Positions 24,081 through 31,829 of a stretch of 64,000 nt of DNA are shown here, in pieces. The DNA lies in NCBI GenBank assembly GCA_002786025.1, contig NHNW01000059.1, positions 177,963 through 241,962 on the forward strand, read 5' to 3'. The position numbers and the translations under genes were made by a program. Numbering within the stretch: position 1 is the stretch's first letter; every line of letters begins with the position of its first letter. The notes under the pieces were generated by a model. That model saw only the letters and a program-made list of their open reading frames with translations. It searched no databases and was not told the origin of the DNA. Source of the DNA: Zasmidium citrigriseum (Eukaryota; Ascomycota; Dothideomycetes; Mycosphaerellales; Mycosphaerellaceae).

Positions 24081-24699
24081 TCACATACTCTCCCACCACT
24101 CATCGTAGTCGATCAGCTCGACCTTCTTCGCGACTTCACCAATCATCCTGTCAAGCTCCTTGTGGCGACGACCGTGATGCGCACAGCAGGGCCACTTGTC
24201 GACTGCCTCGTCAACCGTCTCGAACGCAAATTCTTTGCGCAGTTCGGCTTCCTCGTGCTCGTCCCGGTCGTGGAAGTCGAGATGTCTTGAGAATTCGTAC
24301 GGAAACTGAATGGTCTCTACCTTCTCGACGATCTGCTTCTCGAATGCAAGCAGCCATTTTGACAGGAAGCATTCGCTGGCGACGCAGAAGACGGCGCCGT
24401 TGCCGAAGTAGCTCTTGCTGAAGAGGGCGCGGCTCTCACGATCGACGTGTAAGACGGCGGGTGGGCGATACGAGGCATGGATCTCGCGAGTGTGATTGTC
24501 GGCGGTGAAGGTGAGGGTGTAGATCTCGTCGTAGAGTTCTTGGGGGAGAGACTCGAGGCGAGCCCGAAGCGCGAGCGTCGCGGCGGAGGCGGGTTTGGTC
24601 TTGCGGCGGGGTTTGCTGGTGGGTGTTAGTGAGCGAGCGGTGAGAGGGGAGGGTTGAGGGAGGGACTTACCGACTGGATTTGGATTTCGTGGACGGCAT
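24081..24699 (-). CDS. F-box-like array gene A1
   Basis: First of eight adjacent minus-strand paralogs; 187 residues in two exons (24699-24671 and 24615-24081). The 29-base first exon encodes MPSTKSKSS and splices in frame into a basic linker (KPRRKTKPAS). The core begins RLESLPQELYDEIYTLTFTA, an F-box-like LPxEL..IY motif common in lineage-specific fungal families, followed by a YRPPAVLHVDRESRALFSK block and then FYCVASE-type strand and FEKQIVEKVETIQFP helix. The C-terminus has an acidic/His stretch. F-box-like motifs often recruit Skp1 in ubiquitin ligases, but these short proteins may do something else. The unspliced ORF starting at 24827 is rejected in favour of the splice form shared with A3. 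Confidence 0.8.
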
Positions 24700-24787
24700 T
24701 GTTGCGGCTGGGGCTGATCGGGATGGAAAGAAGTGAGTGTCGAGGGCGATCCGGAGTTGGGGGAAGACGGTCTATTTAAGCCGGACT

Positions 24788-24821
24788 CGATCATGTGAAT
24801 GGGCAAACTGGGCGAGTGAAT
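24788..24821 (+). promoter_or_regulatory. Upstream element shared by A1 and A2 (copy at A1)
   Basis: About 90 bases upstream of the A1 start. The block reads CGATCATGTGAAT, a short spacer, then CTGGGCGAGTGAAT, and closely matches 25821-25855 upstream of A2. It contains a CATGTG E-box-like hexamer. Inferred to be a retained promoter segment. Confidence 0.5.
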
Positions 24822-25022
24822 GTCCATGCTCCTTTTGGGCTGCTACTGCGTCTCTTCTCGCCTTGCTTCATAATTGGACAGATCAAACTGACTCGTATGC
24901 TTCTGGCCGTTCGTCTTGTGTCCCGGTGGTGCCCCCTGTTCAGCATCACAAGACCACGGCACTTCTCGACCGCCTCGAGTCCAAATCCGCCTGCACCGCT
25001 TGCCTGGGCGCCGCAACCCAGT

Positions 25023-25562
25023 CTAGTCCACCTCTACCAGCTTCAACTTCTGCGCCAAAGCCCCAACGTGACTACAAGCACGCCTCCACTCGCTGATGGT
25101 CTCACTCTTCCTCGGAGCATGAGGCATTACTACACGGGCCACGATGTAATACGCCAATGCGTCATGCAACTCGCTGGTCATATCGTACATGCGACTCTTA
25201 CTTTGCAACAGCTCAATGTGCTCCACCAGCGTCTCGAATTGTGCCTTGAAAGTGCTGGCCCACTTGTGGAAGAGCTCTTCTGTGGCGAAGTGGAGAACGA
25301 CGCCTTTGTAGTAGTCCTTCATGCAGCGGGCGCGGGTTGAGCGGGAGACTTGGAGGGTGGATGGCGGACGATAAGTGTCGGTGATGTGGCGAGTTCCGGT
25401 CGGAGCAGTGAAGGTGAAGTCGTAGACAAGGTCGTAGAGCTCTTGCGGCAGAGACTCGAGGCGAGTGCGCAGGGCGAGAGAGTCGCTTGATGGTGACGTC
25501 GGAGTTGATGCAGTGGTCGCAGTACCATTGGCCGATGCGGTTGCGGTGGATGCCAAACCCAT
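25023..25562 (-). CDS. F-box-like array gene A2
   Basis: Second paralog of the A subfamily; 179 residues from the ATG at 25562, in one exon. The core is RLESLPQELYDLVYDFTFTA, then YRPPSTLQVSRSTRARCMKD, and FETLVEHIELLQSKSRM, aligning with A1 and A3. A Ser/Thr/Ala-rich leader precedes it. The frame stays open upstream to about 25610, where a CTTTCAG acceptor lies, and a GTGTG/GTAGGC donor near 25666 resembles the A3 exon-1 donor. Joining them brings a stop codon, so an extra first exon like that of A1 and A3 could not be made to work. Either the exon decayed or the start is as given. Confidence 0.75.
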   Translation of the reverse strand: MGLASTATASANGTATTASTPTSPSSDSLALRTRLESLPQELYDLVYDFTFTAPTGTRHITDTYRPPSTLQVSRSTRARCMKDYYKGVVLHFATEELFHKWASTFKAQFETLVEHIELLQSKSRMYDMTSELHDALAYYIVARVVMPHAPRKSETISEWRRACSHVGALAQKLKLVEVD

Positions 25563-25820
25563 TTTGGTAGAGCGCTTGGATTTGAGTCGAGCTTGGAGGG
25601 GTTTCTGAAAGGCAGTGTAATTAGTGGATGCTGTGTAAGGTGGGAGCGAGTTGCCAGGTTGCCTACCACACGCTCTTGAGGCTTGTCTTCTTTGCGGCTG
25701 TCCTCGACGAGATATCAAGGCGCGGACACGAGCTGGTAGACTTTGGCGGATGGGGGTAGAGGAAGAGGGCTGGAAGTGGGCAAGAACAGTAGTTCCAAGC
25801 TTGGCCCCAGCGCGGCTTGG

Positions 25821-25855
25821 CGATCACATGAATTAGGGAGCTTGGGCGAGCCAAT
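25821..25855 (+). promoter_or_regulatory. Upstream element shared by A1 and A2 (copy at A2)
   Basis: About 260 bases upstream of the A2 start. It reads CGATCACATGAAT, a spacer, then CTTGGGCGAGCCAAT, matching 24788-24821. The core hexamer is CACATG here against CATGTG at A1. Confidence 0.5.
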
Positions 25856-25991
25856 CTTGACACTTCATCAGACAGCTACTATTTCAAGGTACACGCAGAC
25901 TATTCAGTTCACTCGGGCCCTCTTTCTCGCTAGTTGTGCAACGCTACAAAAGCCAGCTACATCGTCACCAAAACCGGACCCAAGCCGCCTT

Positions 25992-26749
25992 TCACATCTC
26001 CACCTCCTCCGCCTCCACCAACCTCACCCTCTCCACCAAACTACGAATCCGACGAAGACGACGCTGCATCTCCATCCGATCTCCCCTCTTGACATTACCC
26101 AGGGTCACCGAACACGCACACGTCACATACACAAAAGCATCCATCGCTCGCTTGTCTAGGCGCTGCATGAGAAACTTGGTCCGTGGCAGCTCGATATGCT
26201 CGACGAGAGTCTCGACTTGCTTCTCGAAGGTGTTGACGAAGTTCGAAAGGAGGTGGTCTTTGCCGCCGAAGTCCAGCTCGCGGGAGATGCGAAATATAGC
26301 GCCGTTGCCATAGTAGCTCTCGCTGTACTTCTGCCGGGAGATGCGATCGACTTGGAGCGTCGATGGGGGTTGGTAGGAGCGGGTGATCTCACGGATACCT
26401 GGGGAGGCTGTGAATGTGAAGTCATAGATCATGTCGTAGACCTCTTGCGGCAGGGATTCGAGGGGCTCGCGGAGAGAGTTAGTGTCGTCTGATGGTGTAA
26501 GTGGGTCCGTCTCCCCTGGTTCTGCGGCTGCGGCAGCGGTCGCTTCTGAATCGATGGACGCTGTGCTCTCGCTGGAGTCTGTGGGATCGCTGGATGCTGT
26601 GGTCTCGCTCGATGGAGCCGACTCGCTGGAGGTCTGCTTGAGTCCGAGAGGGGCTCTGCAGAATCTCCTACAAGCAGTAGAGTTAGAAAGAGTGTTATGA
26701 AGTAGGAGAAATATACATACCACACAGTCATGAGACCCGAGTTCGCCAT
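25992..26749 (-). CDS. F-box-like array gene A3
   Basis: Third A-subfamily paralog, 234 residues in two exons (26749-26721 and 26667-25992). As in A1 the first exon is 29 bases and ends two bases into a codon; it encodes MANSGLMTV. A long acidic Ser/Thr/Ala/Glu linker follows (SSETTASSDPTDSSES and so on), then the core LESLPQEVYDMIYDFTFTA, YQPPSTLQVDRISRQKYSE, and FEKQVETLVEHIELPRTKFL. The linker length explains the greater size than A1 and A2. The end is acidic (LVEAEEVEM). Function unknown. Confidence 0.8.
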
Positions 26750-27183
26750 TGTCACGTCTGCTCCTACGTGCTCGAGCAAAGGTGTGAATGTAGAGAAATG
26801 TATTTGGTGAACGGTTTGTGATTGCTTCTAAGGGAAGGATCGGCTATTTGACCAAGAGACGAAGCGTCGTAGCACAAACACATGGATAGTCACCTGCGGC
26901 CGAGTGACTGCCGTTGGATTCCGAGACAGTGACGGAATCTGTGTTATTTTTTTCGCACGAATTCACCTCCTTGTGATGCCGGAAGTGCCGTCACATGCCT
27001 CCCATCTCACGCCACACCCAGTCCGGTACCTCGAACTCGTTTCTTCGGTATATTGCTGCGCTGTACTGACGACGCAGGCTCTCGGTACTCTCGGACCGGC
27101 CTTCAGGCAGATAGTCAGGCAGGTCGGCCGTCACCTAAATCTTCATCAGCAGGTATTCCCTTGAAGTCGACGCTAAGCTTCAA

Positions 27184-27726
27184 TCATACCTCATACTCGA
27201 ATCCCATCTTGACATGGCGAGCCATTGTTAAGCCGAATCGCCTCATGTCACGCCTCATCTCCAAGCACTTGAGCTTTTCGCGAGCGCGAGCCAAGCCTTC
27301 CATTTGCACATCGAAGTCGACGAAGACACTGTTAGAAGCCGCAGTGCTTGGGGAGCCGAGGATCGGACAACGCATGTCGGAGATCATGAGGCGATGATGC
27401 TCTGAAATGGACTTGAGCCATGCGATGCAAGTTGCTTCGTCGGAGGTCGAGACGAAGACAGTACCTGGGCCGCCGTAGTATGAGGCCGCAAACTTGGCAC
27501 GACTGGCTCGGTCGACTTGGAGGAGGTTGATGTTGTCTGGGTGCTTGAACAGCGAGCGGGTGTTGGCGGGCGGGCGGGAGGTCGAAGGGTCTTGAGTGGC
27601 GGGCTTCTCGATGTAGCGGATTCCTGACTGAGCGCTGAAGGTGCAGTCGTAAATTTTGTCCCAGAGCTCCTGAGGTAGACCCTCGAGGTGCTCACGGAGC
27701 TCGGCGATGTCGTCTGACTCCGCCAT
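27184..27726 (-). CDS. F-box-like array gene A4
   Basis: Fourth A-subfamily paralog, 180 residues from the ATG at 27726, single exon. The core is HLEGLPQELWDKIYDCTFSA with NLLQVDRASRAKFAASYYGG later. Between them is an insertion of about 20 residues rich in Pro/Ser not found in A1-A3. It is the most diverged A copy. The frame is open upstream to an ATG at 27834, but the internal ATG gives an N-terminus as short as in the B genes and leaves the conserved upstream block (27841 on) outside the transcript start. Confidence 0.78.
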   Translation of the reverse strand: MAESDDIAELREHLEGLPQELWDKIYDCTFSAQSGIRYIEKPATQDPSTSRPPANTRSLFKHPDNINLLQVDRASRAKFAASYYGGPGTVFVSTSDEATCIAWLKSISEHHRLMISDMRCPILGSPSTAASNSVFVDFDVQMEGLARAREKLKCLEMRRDMRRFGLTMARHVKMGFEYEV

Positions 27727-27840
27727 GTTGTGTGCGACGGCAAATGGAAGTGCGCCGAATGGTGGTGTGTGTTTGGTGGCGAGCTTAAGAAAGTTGGAGG
27801 AAGTTGCGACAGGAAGGAAGCTCGAGCGAGACAAACGGGT

Positions 27841-27907
27841 CGCTGACGTAATGCTTTCACATGTTTAGCGTCATTCCGCTTTCACCTTTCATTCACTTCA
27901 CTTTCAC
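27841..27907 (+). promoter_or_regulatory. Conserved TGACGTAA-containing block upstream of A4
   Basis: The block reads GCTGACGTAATG, a few bases, TTCACATGTTTAGCGTCATT, a spacer, then TTCATTCACTTCACT. It lies about 115 bases upstream of the A4 ATG and is nearly repeated upstream of B2 and in part upstream of B1. TGACGTAA/TTACGTCA is the half-palindromic site of bZIP (CREB/ATF-type) factors, so binding by such a factor is a reasonable inference. Confidence 0.6.
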
Positions 27908-28152
27908 TGTAAGGAGTGGGGCATTTAATAAGTCTTGCGCACATATCAGTTCCATTTCTAGTTGAGGATTCTGGGCGTAGTACACCTTAGACAGCCCTGG
28001 GTAGCATGCTAGTGGAAATTCCGCGCCTCCACCAGAGTCGTGTATCCTTCGCCTCCTGGTTTGGAGTGCCGCTCCCCTTCGATCAAGTGTTCCATCAGAC
28101 CTCGCACTCCTCACCATGTCTCTCCTCCTTGACTCGCACAATGACATCAAAT

Positions 28153-28671
28153 CTACCCACTCCACCACATCGGGAGCATCTCCAGCTGCCGTCCAAACCG
28201 ATGCTCCTTGACCTTCTCATCCGGCACCATCTCCAACTCAATACCACAATCCAACTCCGGCATCCCCAGGCCCTGTAACTTCCGCATCAGCTCCGGATGG
28301 CGATACTTCAGCACCTTTTCCGCTCCCTGAAAGGCTATAGTCTCGGACTCGTATTTGGCGATGATGAGAATGAACTTCAGATGCCGTATTTGTTCCCGAC
28401 CCCGAGCTGGCAATTTGGTTAGCCAGTGGCTCAGGCTGTACTCCCGGAAGGCGACGAATTCGGTGTGATTGTAGTAGAGGTCGTAGGTCTCGGTAAGAAT
28501 TTGCTTGTTGGCGAGGACGAGGCCGGCGTTGAGATTCGCGGGCGACTTTCGATTCATCCACGTCAGGTCGTGTGTGGCGATCTCGGTGTCGCTGAAGGTG
28601 TATTCGTAGATGATGTCGCGGAGTTCGCGAGGGAGCGCCAACAGGCGACATTGGTGTGGTGGTTGCGACAT
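28153..28671 (-). CDS. F-box-like array gene B1
   Basis: First member of the B subfamily; 172 residues, single exon. After a short leader MSQPPHQ comes the B signature CRLLALPRELRDIIYEYTFSD, then LNAGLVLANKQILTETYDLYY, and a helix LSHWLTKLPARGREQIRHLK. The start was chosen because all four B genes have an ATG 7-11 codons before CRLL, although the frame is open to 28794. The C-terminal region ends in MLPMWWSG. The F-box-like motif is the only functional hint. Confidence 0.8.
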   Translation of the reverse strand: MSQPPHQCRLLALPRELRDIIYEYTFSDTEIATHDLTWMNRKSPANLNAGLVLANKQILTETYDLYYNHTEFVAFREYSLSHWLTKLPARGREQIRHLKFILIIAKYESETIAFQGAEKVLKYRHPELMRKLQGLGMPELDCGIELEMVPDEKVKEHRFGRQLEMLPMWWSG

Positions 28672-28773
28672 TGTTGGTAATGTTTGGTGTAACAATGCAA
28701 GTTGGTGTGCTAGAGGAAGTTCGAGGAAGTCTGCGGAAGTTGCGAGAGCACTTGCAGGTTCAATGAAGCGAGA

Positions 28774-28810
28774 CGCTGACGTGTGTCTCTTCACATGCTT
28801 AGCTTCTCAC
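28774..28810 (+). promoter_or_regulatory. Conserved TGACG block upstream of B1
   Basis: Reads CGCTGACG, a few bases, then TCTTCACATGCTTAGC, about 103 bases upstream of the B1 ATG. It corresponds to the A4 and B2 blocks but has TGACGTGT in place of TGACGTAA and lacks the distal TTCATTCACTTCACT part. Confidence 0.5.
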
Positions 28811-29224
28811 AAGGTAGTCTTGGTTCACAACGAAGACCACATGTAGGACAAACTCTTACAGTTCACATGTCTGGTTCGTGGCAGAGTGCTTGAAGTTCTA
28901 ATACCCGAGTTCATGCCAACTCTGACATGTGACGAATGCAGGGTTTCCATTCCAGATATGAAAGCGCAGGTGAGGCTTCATATAGTGTATTGCTGACCTC
29001 AACCAAGCTACTCATCCATAATGATGATGAGTATTAGTCTTTACGCACAAGAAGGCAGTCTTTAGAGATGACACAAAGCAGGAAGCCACAAAGCAAGCCG
29101 ACGCAGCCACCCATCCCCCCGACATATTGCCCTTTCCTGATCCATCAAGACACCATCATCTTCCCAATCCCGACCACGATGTTATCGCTTTGAATCCATT
29201 ACCCCAACACACAACCTTCTTTCC

Positions 29225-29752
29225 TCACTTCGAGGCTCCCTCCAACTCCGAGGCTTCCTCGAGCTCCTGCGCCTGCCGATACTGCTCGGAAGTCAAGATA
29301 TCCACCTCGACAGCACATCCCAAATCGTCTTCGAGAAGGTCACGCTTCTTGCTCTTCATGTCCTCGAAGATGGAAACCACCAAGGGATTCAACCTCGCAG
29401 GCACCTTGGCGATAGCTGCGCTGCAGGCGTCATCGAGGACTTCGAAGACCTGCACCGCTCGGACGGCCTTGCGAGCTCGGGTCGTGAGCTTCAAATGCCA
29501 AAGTCTCAAGTTGAAAGTACCTATGGCGTAGAAAGTGGTGTGCTTGAAGTAGAGGTCGTACGTCTCGGCGTGGATTTGCTTGTTGGCCATCACAAGGCCA
29601 GCGGGCTCGACAGCGATTTGGGGGCGCTCTTGCATCCATCCGTGAATGGCGGCTTCGGTGTCGCTAAAGGCGTACTCGTAGATAATATCGCGAAGCTCGC
29701 GCGGCAGTGCGAGCAGGCGGCAAGCTGATGCTTCTGGGTTGCCGGGCGACAT
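29225..29752 (-). CDS. F-box-like array gene B2
   Basis: B-subfamily paralog of 175 residues, single exon. It has CRLLALPRELRDIIYEYAFSD, then EPAGLVMANKQIHAETYDLYF, KHTTFYAIGTF and a helix LKLTTRARKAVRAVQVFEV. The C-terminus is rich in Glu/Ala (QAQELEEASELEGASK). The ATG at 29752 matches the start position of the other B genes; the frame is open to 29887. Confidence 0.8.
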   Translation of the reverse strand: MSPGNPEASACRLLALPRELRDIIYEYAFSDTEAAIHGWMQERPQIAVEPAGLVMANKQIHAETYDLYFKHTTFYAIGTFNLRLWHLKLTTRARKAVRAVQVFEVLDDACSAAIAKVPARLNPLVVSIFEDMKSKKRDLLEDDLGCAVEVDILTSEQYRQAQELEEASELEGASK

Positions 29753-29841
29753 TTTCGCAATATTTTGTGAGGGGATGCGATGTTGGTGGGTTGAAGAAGG
29801 TCGAGAGAAGTCGCGGCGGGAACTTATGAACGACCTGCTAG

Positions 29842-29897
29842 CGGCTGACGTAATGATCTTCACGTGCTTAGCGTCACTACTCTTCATTCACTTCACT
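29842..29897 (+). promoter_or_regulatory. Conserved TGACGTAA-containing block upstream of B2
   Basis: Reads GGCTGACGTAATG, a few bases, TTCACGTGCTTAGCGTCACT, a spacer, then TTCATTCACTTCACTC, about 90 bases upstream of the B2 ATG. It matches the A4 block along its length. It also contains CACGTG, a perfect E-box/bHLH-type hexamer. Confidence 0.6.
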
Positions 29898-30138
29898 CGC
29901 GGCACGAGCAGTCTGTGAGTTGGGCATGCATATATTATGAGTTCTATCGAGTCAAGAATCTTGGTACCGTTACTGTTACTGGACTGCGCCTCCCAAACGA
30001 CGTAGACGCCTCTGACGAAAACGTCTTCTAATCCACGTCTCGCCTCGGCCCTTTACCGTCCTGACATGAATATGAACGCATCAAGTCGCCCACCTCGCAT
30101 CCCTTGTGTAGCCACTTCTATCGATAACAATCGCCTCT

Positions 30139-30663
30139 TCAGATGTCTCCGAGCCGAAACCAGAATTCCTCCTTCAGCTCTCGCTCACGCGGGTGGCCAG
30201 GCACCTCGCTAGCCTTCAAGATCTCCACCTCAACAATGCTTTGAAAATCTCCCGCATGGCCGCTGCGAAGGCGATACATCGTTGACTCATACGCGTCGGT
30301 CTTCGCTCTATCCAGGCATTGCACGTAGTCGACCTCATAGGCGCGGGCGATGACCTCCAGAATCTTGACATGTTTCAGGTTCTCGCGGGCATGCTTTGGT
30401 AACTTCGTCAACCACTTGTGGAAGAGGGCGCCACTGCCGATCGAGTAGAACCTCGTGAGTTTGAAGTAGAGGCCACGTGTCTCCGTGTAGATCTGCTTGT
30501 TGGCAAGGACGAGTCCGGCGTTTCGAACAGCTGGTGAAGGGAGCTTCAAGCTAAAGCGAGCTTTGATTTCAACATCGCTGAAGGTGTACTCGTAAATGAT
30601 GTCGCGGAGCTCGCGGGGAAGAGTCAGGAGACGGCAGGTCCCATTCTCAGTGGTATTTGCCAT
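30139..30663 (-). CDS. F-box-like array gene B3
   Basis: B-subfamily paralog of 174 residues, single exon. Leader MANTTENGT is followed by CRLLTLPRELRDIIYEYTFS, VRNAGLVLANKQIYTETRGL, KLTRFYSIGSGALFHKWLTK and a basic helix LPKHARENLKHVKILEV. Its start is the only in-frame ATG near CRLL, which helps fix the starts of B1, B2 and B4. The C-terminal 50 residues differ from the other copies. Confidence 0.8.
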   Translation of the reverse strand: MANTTENGTCRLLTLPRELRDIIYEYTFSDVEIKARFSLKLPSPAVRNAGLVLANKQIYTETRGLYFKLTRFYSIGSGALFHKWLTKLPKHARENLKHVKILEVIARAYEVDYVQCLDRAKTDAYESTMYRLRSGHAGDFQSIVEVEILKASEVPGHPRERELKEEFWFRLGDI

Positions 30664-30923
30664 TTTCGTAGCTTCGCGAGAAGGTCGAGGTACGGGCGGT
30701 GCAGCTGCTTAATGACGGATGGCAGTCGCTCGAGGATGGTGGTGGTCCAGAGATTCTGTGACGGTTGAGAAGGCTTGGTTCGCTGTCTGGCGCTTCTCGT
30801 GTCGCAGCTCGTGGGGATTTTAAGCGTTTTTGAGTCGGTGCGTGCAGGAGGAAAGTCGGAGGAAAGCGGGCGTCTTAAGAAGAACGAGATGGCCCAAGCG
30901 TCGGCTAGCGCGCCTTCCTCACG

Positions 30924-30944
30924 AGTGAATGTCGGACGGTCACT
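30924..30944 (+). promoter_or_regulatory. 21-bp dyad element upstream of B3
   Basis: A 21-base near-palindrome with half-sites AGTGAnTGTC and GACGnTCACT around one central base, about 260 bases upstream of the B3 ATG. It matches the element at 31795-31815 at 20 of 21 positions. The dyad form suggests a site for a dimeric DNA-binding protein; this is inference. Confidence 0.5.
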
Positions 30945-31173
30945 CGCTTCAGTTTACCCCTATCTACGCTATCACCTTGAACATTCACATATTCACACCG
31001 TTTCTTCGACCCTATACATGAGGCCAATCTCCCTCCGCCCACGACCTTCTCACTCCCACCTTGTCACCCATTTGGCCTTCCCGATCCGAAGACCTCCTCC
31101 CGCCTCAACGGCCACGAAACTCCTCAGGCGTCATGATCCGCACTTCAACATCATAACCCCATTCCTTCCGTAA

Positions 31174-31650
31174 CTAGTCACTCTTCCTCTTCGCCGCTAC
31201 CTCTCGCGCCAAGGCTACCGACCTTGCGGACGTGAAACCGTGCACAGCTGCGTACCTCGCGGTGGCCTGGTCAGTGTAGACGTATAGGACCTTGAGCTTT
31301 TGAACCATCTGGCGAGCTTCATCCGGGATATGCTTCAGCCAGTAGCCCATGTTGTAGCTGCCGCATGTGTAGAAGGTGGTTTGTCTGTAGTACAGCTCAT
31401 ACGTCTCGGCGTAGATCTGCTTGTTGGCGAGGATGAGGCCCGCATTCTGCGTAGCGACTTGGGCGGGAACATCGGTGTCGTTGAAGGCGTGCTCGTAGAT
31501 ATACATAGCGGATGGCTTTCGAGGCTGCGTCTTAGAGACATTGCAGGCGACGACCTCGGTGTCGCTGAAGGCATACTCGTAGATTATGTCGCGAAGTTCT
31601 CGAGGCAAAGACAGAAGCCGGCAGGGTTGATCTTGAGCAGGTTGCGTCAT
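31174..31650 (-). CDS. F-box-like array gene B4, with internal duplication
   Basis: Last B-subfamily paralog, 158 residues, single exon. It begins MTQPAQDQP, then CRLLSLPRELRDIIYEYAFSD. About 28 codons later a second copy of the YEYAFSDTEV segment appears as YEHAFNDTDV, an in-frame 84-base duplication, before QNAGLILANKQIYAETYELY. The rest follows the family to YWLKHIPDEARQMVQKLKVL. The C-terminus is shorter than in the other B genes and ends in AKRKSD. Whether the protein still folds like the others cannot be told. Confidence 0.8.
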   Translation of the reverse strand: MTQPAQDQPCRLLSLPRELRDIIYEYAFSDTEVVACNVSKTQPRKPSAMYIYEHAFNDTDVPAQVATQNAGLILANKQIYAETYELYYRQTTFYTCGSYNMGYWLKHIPDEARQMVQKLKVLYVYTDQATARYAAVHGFTSARSVALAREVAAKRKSD

Positions 31651-31794
31651 GTCTGCGAGTTTGTGGTGGCTCGAGAGTATTGGTTGGAAGTCTTGATGTG
31701 GCTCGAGAATGGTGTTCGAAAGTTTGGTGGAACGCGGTCGTATCAAGAGGAAAGAAGGTGTTAGGTGAGCGTCGGCCAACACAACCACCCTGCA

Positions 31795-31815
31795 AGTGAA
31801 TGTCGGACAGTCACT
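31795..31815 (+). promoter_or_regulatory. 21-bp dyad element upstream of B4
   Basis: Near-palindrome with half-sites AGTGAnTGTC and GACAnTCACT around one central base, about 145 bases upstream of the B4 ATG and 15 bases past the stop codon of the next minus-strand gene. Both arms are perfectly complementary apart from the n positions and centre. Confidence 0.55.
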
Positions 31816-31829
31816 TCCATCCCATTCAC

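Noticed and set aside
24700..24827. Upstream extension of A1 to an ATG at 24827
   Set aside because: Reads through a good GTAAGT donor and CAG acceptor; the spliced 29-base exon is shared with A3.
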